This document shows, in pieces, positions 55,730 to 64,000 of a stretch of 64,000 bases of DNA. The notes beneath the pieces are model-generated. The model saw nothing but the letters and a program-made list of their open reading frames with translations. It had not been told where the DNA came from and made no database searches. Both the position numbers and the translations under genes were made by a program. The DNA is from Epiperipatus broadwayi. Taxonomy: Eukaryota; Onychophora; Udeonychophora; Euonychophora; Peripatidae. The stretch is taken from contig JAQFVV010006274.1 of assembly GCA_028023455.1 (NCBI GenBank), forward strand, positions 5,582,001 through 5,646,000. Direction: 5' to 3'. How positions within the stretch are numbered: position 1 is the first letter of the stretch; each line of letters opens with the position of its first letter.

Positions 55730-57867
55730 TGTAACGGACTGGAAAAACCCTTTAGGATGGTACACCCAGAGCCTTCTCTACTTACAGGTCCTATTACGAC
55801 TCGGGGTTCTAACTCAGTGTAGACATTTGCCTTTAACTCTGCTCAAGGATGGATTTAAATAGGATGGCAATAATATGACCTCTATATAGATCCTTAATGG
55901 CTATTGCTAATAATATATTAAAAATCTGTATACATGTATAATAGCTATTCTGGTGAGTGAAGTATGAATGATGCTTAATAATCTAGAGACCAGAGAAACA
56001 AAGATTTTAACTTCAAACAACAAATATTTATTAACAAATCGGGGTTAAATTTATAATATTTATAAATTAATAAAATATTGATTTGTCTTTACTACAATAA
56101 GACTAGCTGTGATTTAAATATTAAAATATCAATTGAAATAAAATTATAAAATTATAGTGCATAATGTACAATAAAGTATCAATTATTTTAAATATGAAAT
56201 TATATTACTAGATGTACAATTATCATTTTGTTTATGTCCTTTAAATGTATCTCAAGGTTATGTCCATGAATTGCTAATTTGCGTTTTGTAGATATAATTC
56301 ATTCATAAACAGTTATTCATGCAAACAAGAAAATGTATTTATATAAAATTATTTATTAGCAAGTCTAATTAATATTTAATGTTAACATATTAAATGTGTA
56401 ATTAAAATGTATATATGTGTAAAATCTTATCTTTTGTCTTTTAAGTCATTGTCCATTTAATGTGTCCAAATATGTTAATATTTTATTTACAAACAAAAAA
56501 AAATTATCTATGCATACCTTGAGTTGTGTATTTGTATCTCTCTTCCCTTATATAAATTTAAATAAATGGGTTCTTTTTTTAAAAAAAATGTTTTCTGCAA
56601 ATGAATAACAGGGTGAGAAAACTTGTAACTCAACTCTCAGTATACACTAAAAAAAATACAAAATTTAAAACATTTATAAGCATTATTTGAAATCTTGTAC
56701 TTCTTTAAAACAATAGTAGGTTAAATTTTCAAGAATGGCTTCAGTGTTCATAGCAGATAATGTCTTTCTTTTATTCACGCATATTAAATCATATTAAACA
56801 TTCCAAGCATTAACAATTCCCACGACGAAATCGAATTCCTGGGCTTTTGATTTTATAGCCATCGCCTTTCCAATTCCATCTCCAGATCATTCCATGCTGA
56901 TTTAAACATTAAATATACCAATGAATATTATACTCCATCACCTGCCAATGACACCAAGGAGATAGAAAGATCCTGTGACACTTAATTAGCAAAATTGCAT
57001 CATTAGATTTTATATACACACGTATAAATTGTTAAATATAAATCTTTTTCCAAGGCTTGCATTATAATATAAAAATGAATGCTATTTCTATGCAGTTTTT
57101 ATTTATATATATATGAGATGCATGATAAAGATTTTACTTTAAAAGTAATATAAATTAGTGTTAATAAAATTCTATTTCATTATTAGTTGGCTTTATCTTT
57201 TACAAAAAACATTTTATAGTAATTATATTTTTGACAACGATAAATAAATATGAAGCTCTTAGAATTTATTTGAACGAACGAAAGTTCATCACTTAAACAA
57301 TGTCTTTTTTCCTTTTTTAAAATATTTTACACTAATAAATAATGAAATTCCAAATATTAAACAGTTTTTTTTTAATAATGAAAGGAAATCATAATAACTA
57401 ATATAATAACAATTAAAATATTCTTATTCTACAACTTTACTTTCATGTACTCCATTTGAACAAAAACCAACCAACAACTAAAAATTCCTGTTGCTTAGTT
57501 TTTTCCACGTTCCAAAATCAACAAAGGTTTACCCTTTTTTTCTCTTAAACAAAAGAAACTTGGTTAATAAAATTTAATGTCAGATATTTTCTTTATTATT
57601 TTTGTCACGTCATGATTTAAAATCTTAAACATTCATGTATAAATGTGTGTATGTATATATTTTATTCTACATTTACTAAAAAAAATAAATTAATTCATTC
57701 CTTTATGAATGTATGGTTATGTTTGTATATATATATGTATGTCTCCAAATATCTAAAAAAATTATGTTTTAAAAGTTGGCTGCCTATTTAATCTTTATAC
57801 ATGTTATCCCAAAACATCAGTTACTTATTATTATTTTTTTTATAAGGATTGGGCAGATGACCTTACA
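55730..57867 (-). repeat. 5' LTR of the gypsy element (right in window)
   Basis: Direct repeat of 46691-48842, 2138 bp, beginning TGTAACGGACTGG and ending GACCTTACA on the plus strand. In the element's own orientation this is the 5' LTR and would hold the promoter. Confidence 0.93.
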
Positions 57868-58180
57868 ATATATATTTAAATATTTACAAATATATACGCA
57901 CAATCAACGCAGTTATAATATATATAAATTCATGAATAATTCTATCATGAATTTATTAATAGAATTGATTAATTTAAACCTCAAACGAGTTAATTTCAAC
58001 ACACATTTATGTAATAGTTTTTCTTTAAGGAAACTAGCGTGGATTGAACGTATAAAGCCCCATTGCATCGGAAATTCAAGGTTAGTACTGGGGTTTGAAG
58101 TGGGCTTCTGGGAGATGTCATGAAGCTAGGATCGAACTTAGATCTGACTGCTTCAGTAAGCAGGGCTGCAAGGTTTAGCT
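57868..58180 (-). repeat. SINE-like tRNA-derived sequence between gypsy and LINE
   Basis: On the minus strand CTGCTTACTGAAGCAG can form an anticodon-type arm, followed by GTTCGATCCTAG, a perfect B-box core. This resembles the tRNA-like sequence at 38314-38397. It replaces LINE coding sequence after NLAALLTE, so it probably inserted into the LINE. The 57868-58000 part is AT-rich spacer. Confidence 0.45.
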
Positions 58181-60890
58181 TCACCAAGAAATCCATATAT
58201 CTTGGCTCTAGATACCAATTCATAGCTCTCTTGATTATTTTTTTGTTACTTATTCCAAGTTCTACCCCAAGGGGGCTCTGGTTCCTGTATTTAAGCTTGT
58301 AAATTTTCCTGTAGATTTTCCTATTGGATAGGTCACTACCACAAATACAAAATTGCCGCTCGGCATATTTCCATATTTCATCAATCCATAGGCTATTAGT
58401 AGGCTGTATTGGCAGTTTATTGTCAGGTTCTGATCTATTTATGTAAATTATATGAAGTATATTTTCCACTTTTTGCACATAGACTATATATGGAAAGAAG
58501 GCTGAAGCCCATTTAGTTCTTTGGGTCTTTAGGCCTTAGTAAGGCTAATCATAACTATCTGTCTCCTCCAAAATAGTCTCAAAACAAATAGTGTTAATTT
58601 TTTGCTCAAAGGCCTTAGTAGGTTTGGTAATTGGTAGGTAGTATGATATTCTGGGAAATATAAAGGAATTGAGCAATGCTGTCTTCCCTGTGAGGGACAC
58701 CGAGATTCGTGATAGTGATTCCACCCCTCTGGTAGTCTTCTGAATAATTGATTGCTGGATCTCTCTCCTTAATGTCAATTTAGGTTTGGCAACAGGAAAA
58801 CCCAGGAACTTTTGGGGATCAGCCGAGAATAAAGACGATATTTTGTTGCCAGATTCATGTTCCAGGTAGCCATTCTCAGGTTGTAATTTTTGGTATATTT
58901 CTCAGTAATTTTCAGGAACTCTGGTAGATATTTTTTGGAAGGTAGAAATACCACCACATCATCATGTGAGATGTGATGAATCTCTTTCCTAAGCATTGGA
59001 AGATAAACTCCCACAGACATTGCTCATTTTTTAGGAGTGGATTTATGTAAGTTGTAAAGCATAGTATGCTCAAAGGGGAGCCCTGCAGGCTTGATAAGTG
59101 AGATCTTAAACCCAGGGTCAACCTCCCATCCAGAGAAGTGAAGATAGGCCTGTTTGGAAAGGTTTCTTATGATTCTAATGTAGATCTCAGGAACTAGATA
59201 CACAGAGTGTGCAGGAGAGTCGCCAGTACTATGTGGTCAAAAGCCAAGGAGAAATCCAGTTGGACCACACAATTGGCTTTGTTTTCCTTTTCGATGTAGC
59301 ATGTTCACATAGAAGCATAAAGCGCCAAATGGCCTTGGTTGTAGATGTACCCTTGTGGGCAAATTGATATTCGGAAATGTGCTTATATAATTCTCCTGTA
59401 TTCTATCTTTAATTAGGGGTTCCACTGTTTTAATTAGTAGCTGTGCCATTGAGATTGGACGGATGTTGGAGAGTGGGGACGGATTCATCTGCTTTTTCAG
59501 GAAAGGTACTAGTGCAAAGGGATATAGGTCCAGAATGTTCTGAAAATCTCTAGCAAGGGTATTGATCATTTCTGCAAACAATTGGGGTGGTGAACTGGCT
59601 AAGATGTATGAACACAAATCTGCGAATCCCAATTAAACCAGGGTAGATTCCCTCTGGTTATACTTCGCAATGATATTCCTTTTCTTTAATATTATGATCT
59701 GGTAGGCCTTCTGTCATTATCCAGTTGTCTCTAACTGTAAATGGATGATCCTGTAACTTGGCTAGAAATTTTCATAAACATTGTTGGTCCTCCATGGGAG
59801 TTGTTTTTTTTTTTGTTATAGTGGAGGGTGTGGGCCGGTTGGATGCCCTAATTGCCCATCTTATATAACTCTGCATCCAGTTATGCTTGCTATTTAAGTA
59901 TATCTTTGTCTTCTTGATCTCCAGATAGTGTGCAAGCATCTTCTGTTTTTTTTCATGGTATTATAATTTTAATGTCTATTTGTTGGACACCACTTTGTGT
60001 GTTTGACATTTTGTCTAGTTTTATATAAGCCTGGTCCAGATTTTTTAATAGCTGCTTTGGTCCTTTGGATCTCCTACTATGTGTATCAATTATTGTACTC
60101 AAGATTGTAGAGGAAGCTTCAAAATCTTTATTTTATCAAAAAATATATATCCCTAAAAGAATTAGTTCAGGCATGGTTACCTTGTTCAGGACACGAATTG
60201 TATATGTGTTATTGTGGCAGATCAAATCAGGGATTTAGCAGTAGAGTAACCATGAAGGCATGGTGGTCTGAAAATGGTACAATTTTGAGTTTTGACTCAA
60301 TGTAATAGTGTAGTTCTGGGGTGCAAAATAAAAAATCAATGTCTTCTTTTGCAATGTGTAAAAAGAAAAGAATTTTTGTGGGAAGAAACCCTTCCCACAC
60401 AGCATAATATGGTTTAAAAAATGAAGATATTTGCTGTTGAACTTATTATATTTCTAAAGTCACCAAAACATATTATGGGGTTTGGATCTGTAGAAAAAAA
60501 GGCATTAATCTTTTGGGTTAATAAGTGTTCTGTATAAGGCTCAGGTTTGATGTAATGATATATTATGTTGAAGTGTGTGTTATCTATTATGATGGTTAAT
60601 ATTAACATATCATTGCTTAGGTATTTAGTTCTAAAATTGCTGAAAGGTAATTTCTTATTTATCAGAAATGCTATACCTGAGGAAGCAGTATTTGAAGTTG
60701 AATATTGAAGTATTCCAAATTGCACCAGAATTAAGTCCTTTTATAGTTTCAAATCCAATGTATTTTGTTTCCAAGAAGCATACTATGTGGGGATCAGTAT
60801 TCTGAAGCCATCTCTTACTTGCATATGCTCTTTCAAGGAAGTTAAAGACCACTCGCATTTACTCCAGCTATTTTTAGTCTCAGTCTCTCT
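58180..60890 (-). pseudogene. LINE ORF2 relic (endonuclease, RT, C-terminal domain)
   Basis: The start reads LKIAGVNASGL, matching CKIAGINIHGI of the younger copy. Next come ERAYASKRWLQNTDPHIVCF and LETKYIG (endonuclease, 60858-60720), ASSGIAFLINKK, and GDF near 60450. RT parts are PLSNIRPISMAQLLIKTVE (near 59450), SLQGSPLSILCFTTYINPLL (near 59050) and a damaged catalytic box HHISHDDVVVFLPSKKYLP near 58960. Downstream are LSRISVSLTGKTALLNSF (near 58700) and the WYLEPRYMDFLVKLNLAALL segment near 58190. At least six frame breaks. Inactive. Confidence 0.82.
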
Positions 60891-60899
60891 AGTGCATTA

Positions 60900-63272
60900 T
60901 ATTTATTCAGTGTTGGCACTAGGGAGAGGATTCCCAGTATAAAGTTCATTCAGTAGCAAAAGTTGTTCTCTACAATCCTGAGCTTTTCCAGTACTCGTGT
61001 ACTTATTATCTTCTACAGGACTGCGTTGCCCCACATTTTGAGATTCAGGACCATTGTTTTTAAAAGTTTTCTATGGGTTCATTCATTGTATTTATTCACA
61101 TTAAATTTGATTTCCTTTGTCTTTCATTATCATCTTGCAGGACAATTAATCTTGGTTTTTGTGTCCTTTTTACTTTTTTGTTTATGTATTCTATTTGGTA
61201 TTATTTGTTTCTCTACTCTTTCCTGTTCTGATTCCGATGACAGGAACTCAGTATCCTCAGAGTGGGAGCTGAAATATTCAGGCTTTCTCTTCATTTTATG
61301 GTTAAAAATCTGATTGCTTGCATTGCCCTCTGTTACTACTTCGCTCATCTGCTCACTTTGATGCTGTTGTAGAAAGTTTAATACTCTGTTTTGTTTTGTT
61401 TTTGTTTTGATGAGGATATGATTTTCTGTACCTGGATTCTGTTGTTGTTCATATATAGCTGGTGAATGATTTTTATTATCATAAGAGTTTATGTTTCTTT
61501 GTTGAGATTGTTGTAGCTGATTCTGCTTTGTGTGACTTTCAGTATCCCAGTGGTTGTCATTGTTTTGGAATAGCTTATAAGATGACTGTAGGGGCTTGCC
61601 TGGATAATTCAATGGGCATTTGTGGTTTTTGTTTTTCCTTAGCTTATAGACATAACACTCACCTGGGACATCATTTAACCATATGTGGATGCTCACCACA
61701 AAGAAAGCACTTGGGTTACACGCCTCTGATTGAGAGAAAATTTCGGCCATTTGTTCCCTTCCAGTGTTGAAGGAATTTCCAGCAGTGATGTGTCATTGTT
61801 TGATTTAAACGAGAAAGCGGCTGTATTAGACAATTTAATTCCTGACCTTTTTCCCCTTAGGTATGTAAACCTAGTTACTTTTAGAGGTCTATTTCCGTAA
61901 AATTGACGTAGCAGTTTCTAGCTATACCATGCATTATTTTAGGTCTGTTCATATCAATCTTTATTAGGAATCACTGCTTAAGGAGTAACTTGTTTCTTCT
62001 GAAAAGCTCCCTTTGCATAAAATTGTGAAATTCAATTATTATATACCTCCTATTTGGGTGCTGGTATATCCTTTTAACAGCACGAGGCGCTCAAATAAGT
62101 CATCAGTAGAGAAACTGAATAACTAGCAGCTTTAATTAGTAATGGTGAAGATAAAAGTATTATCATTATGGTAGTTCATAAAAGAATTATATAACATGGG
62201 TGGAATTCTTGACTTTTTGATAATTTTCTATTTTAACCTCTTCAGATTTTTCATTTGGCATTGGCACATTGTTTTCATTCATTGGATAAAAATTTCTTCC
62301 TCTTCCATGTCCCAGATTGCAGACTCTTCTATTGTGTTATTATTACTCTGCTCTTTTAAGTTGACTATATTATTTCCCATTAACCGGATTTAATTCAATT
62401 CTAGGTTGGGGAATTGGAGAGTTGACTTTATTATTTCCCATTACTAAGACATAGGATTGTTTGTTTAAGGCATTTACCAGATTTAATTCAATTCTGGGTT
62501 GGGGAATTGGAGGTTCTCTTTGATTAATTATATCTTGGTTTTTTTTCTTTGACTATTTTGATTAGTAGTATTAAATTTCAACAGCAGAAAGTTATAGTTT
62601 ATCCAATTTACATGTGCTTGAATTTCAGCATTTTTGTCAGCATTATTTTTTTTTTATTGCGGTTTTTATTTGTATTTTTCATGATCTATCACGGAGGCTC
62701 TTTCTGTATTACAGAATTATTTTTGGGGTATTATTTGGTCACGGTATGGCTGGGAATTAGTTTTCTGACTAATATTTGTGGAACTTTTATTTTTACTTTG
62801 AATCATTACAGATATTTCCTCAGGAACCTGATCAATAATGACCAGAATACTTGTTTCCGGTTTAGCACTATTATATTATAATTTTTTTTAAATTTGTGAA
62901 CTTAACAATTTTGCATATTATTTTCTGATTGAATAAAACCAGAAATAGAGCTCATATTTATTTTTTCAGCATTTGCAGTATTCTGACATATTTTAGGAGT
63001 TTTAACTGTATCACTTGGGCACACACTCATAATGTTAGATTGAGAATTATTTTTACTAGGAATTTCAGTTTTTGTAGGTTTAGTCCTCACTCCTTGAGAA
63101 TTTTTAGTTACTTTTTCACTATTTTTTGTAACCCTTACTGCATTTCTCAAGACTGCTTTCTAGACCTAGAGGCAGATCTGATTTCGTTTTGTTCAACAAT
63201 TGTTGTTTTATAATTTTTCAGCCATACTTAGTTGCTATCATTTTTCTTTAGAAAATCTGATTTACTGCTCAT
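60900..63272 (-). pseudogene. LINE ORF1 relic with zinc knuckle
   Basis: The start ATG is at 63272 (MSSKSDFLKKNDSN), with a stop and shift soon after. Segments 63150-62902 and 61750-61130 are Asn/Lys/Gln-rich like ORF1 of the younger copy. The knuckle region near 61700 reads KCFLCGEHPHMVK, a stop and C, preserving CX2CX4HX4C spacing. The middle (62900-61750) is too decayed to read with confidence. Confidence 0.6.
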
Positions 63273-63307
63273 TTTTTAATTTTTACTGAATAAATCACTA
63301 AGGTATC

Positions 63308-63317
63308 ACTTACCTTG
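63308..63317 (-). promoter_or_regulatory. 5' splice-site consensus in LINE 5' UTR (second copy)
   Basis: Minus strand CAAGGTAAGT, the same as at 12162-12171, about 36 bases before the ORF1 start. It is shared although the elements have diverged strongly. Confidence 0.4.
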
Positions 63318-63320
63318 TCT

Positions 63321-64000
63321 TCCCCTCTTCTGTTTTTAGAAGTTTCTTCAATATTTATATCTATTTTAAATGATTTATGACATACATCTGCACTTAATTT
63401 GATCCATTTGCTCTATCTAATAAGTTTTGACTTTTTAGAAATATAATTAGAAAAATAGAATGTATTAATCACAGATGTAATAATTGTATACCATTAAAGC
63501 TTTCTTTTATAATTTAAATACAATCATATCTTCTTAAATATGTTCCTGGAAATGGACTTTTTTTATAATGAAATATTGAACATGAAGTTGAAAGATTATG
63601 TTAATATAGATTGCTGGTGTAGCCATTGCACTATACTACAATATTTTTATAATAATTTATTTAATAAAAATTTATCAGTATGAAAAAATCCAATAAATAT
63701 AAAATTTATTATAAAAATGAATTAGAATTCACTTTCACTTTTTTTTTAAAAAAGATCATATCCAAAAACGTTTTAAAAAATTATGTATTTTTACTACAGC
63801 CTCTATAAAAATAAAATAAAAATCAGAAATGATTAAAAATCAATTTTGAAATAATTTAAGTAAAAATTTGAATGATATTAAGCAAAACATTAAATTTATT
63901 AGAAAATAACATTTTTCTTTTTTTCTCAGAATAACTTTGTTTTAAAAATCTGGGATGATGTTAGGATAAGATTAAAAATCAAATTTTTTACATAGTACAT
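63321..64000. other. AT-rich end of window
   Basis: No element or convincing exon. A short acceptor-bounded stretch at 63930-63966 was considered and rejected. Confidence 0.5.

Larger units (their letters stand above)
46691..57867 (-). mobile_element. Ty3/gypsy-type LTR retrotransposon, complete but decayed, 11.2 kb
   Basis: Two direct repeats of about 2.15 kb (46691-48842 and 55730-57867) begin TGTAA and end TTACA and enclose a minus-strand interior. The order is leader, gag, protease, RT, RNase H, integrase, the Ty3/gypsy arrangement. The flanks are ATAT on both sides, a possible 4-bp target duplication in low-complexity DNA. The LTRs are still very alike over their whole length, so insertion is younger than the surrounding LINE fragments, yet all coding frames carry damage. 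No env-like frame is seen. Confidence 0.93.
58180..63320 (-). mobile_element. Degenerate two-ORF LINE, relative of the 6.3-12.3 kb element
   Basis: Minus-strand order is 5' UTR with CAAGGTAAGT (63317-63308), ORF1 from about 63272, ORF2 from about 60885 to 58180. It is co-linear with the younger LINE but full of stops and frameshifts. Its 3' end is missing at this place and may be represented at 43740-44105. Confidence 0.75.

Noticed and set aside
57776-58123. 115-codon plus-strand frame crossing the LTR edge
   Set aside because: It runs from the gypsy LTR into SINE-like DNA, so it is a composite of unrelated elements.
63930-63966. Acceptor followed by a WD-like peptide (LKIWDDV), a possible next EML exon
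   Set aside because: Only about seven residues resemble a WD repeat end, the residues do not match a known EML position, the donor is poor and the frame soon reaches a stop.
1-64000. CRISPR arrays, bacterial operons or a defence system
   Set aside because: No spaced direct repeats with unique spacers, no Shine-Dalgarno-led gene clusters; the window is animal repeat DNA with introns.

Overview
This is AT-rich animal DNA, roughly 70 percent A+T by eye, and it is dominated by transposable elements. There is no prokaryotic gene organisation. The only recognisable host coding sequence is one 102-bp exon at 14703-14804 (+), which encodes part of the WD40 region of an EMAP-like (EML/EMAP) microtubule-associated protein. 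The rest is best read as EML intron or intergenic DNA filled with repeats. The EML exon, RTE and I/Jockey-like LINEs, Merlin and hAT elements and a Ty3/gypsy LTR element fit an invertebrate such as an arthropod or another protostome. The species cannot be fixed from sequence alone.

Layout, 1-14.7 kb. A 610-bp palindromic foldback element lies at 150-759. It is followed by an RTE-clade retrotransposon (minus strand, 1180-14241) whose two halves, 1180-2596 and 12505-14241, are separated by about 9.9 kb of foreign DNA. The outer ends share the target duplication TTAATATTG, so the halves are one insertion. The foreign DNA contains SINE-like fragments, a 60-bp tandem repeat, a hAT MITE with a perfect 8-bp target duplication (5208-5598), and a nearly intact two-ORF non-LTR retrotransposon (about 6300-12345, minus).

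Layout, 14.7-28 kb. After the EML exon come a full-length but mutated RTE (15432-18573, +), a small palindrome, a Merlin-type DNA transposon (19489-21565) carrying an ISXO2-like transposase relic and a nested 1.2-kb TA-flanked MITE, a three-unit array of tRNA-like sequences (23045-23330), and the best-preserved RTE copy (24425-27700, minus).

Layout, 28-46.7 kb. This is mostly anonymous AT-rich sequence with small elements: a 265-bp MITE, an inverted pair of tRNA-derived SINEs, a second copy of the 1-kb TA-MITE in opposite orientation, LINE 3'-end fragments (38.4-39.2 kb and 43.7-44.1 kb), a tRNA-like sequence and several hairpins.

Layout, 46.7-64 kb. A complete Ty3/gypsy-type LTR retrotransposon (46691-57867, minus) has 2.15-kb LTRs and decayed gag-protease-RT-RNaseH-integrase. 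Next is a degenerate older relative (about 58180-63320, minus) of the two-ORF LINE seen at 6.3-12.3 kb.

No intact host operon, CRISPR array, rRNA or convincing functional tRNA was found. The most informative signals are the nesting relationships, the target-site duplications that date them, and the shared 5' structure of the two-ORF LINE family (splice-donor consensus upstream of ORF1, and ORF1 and ORF2 in one frame separated by one stop codon).
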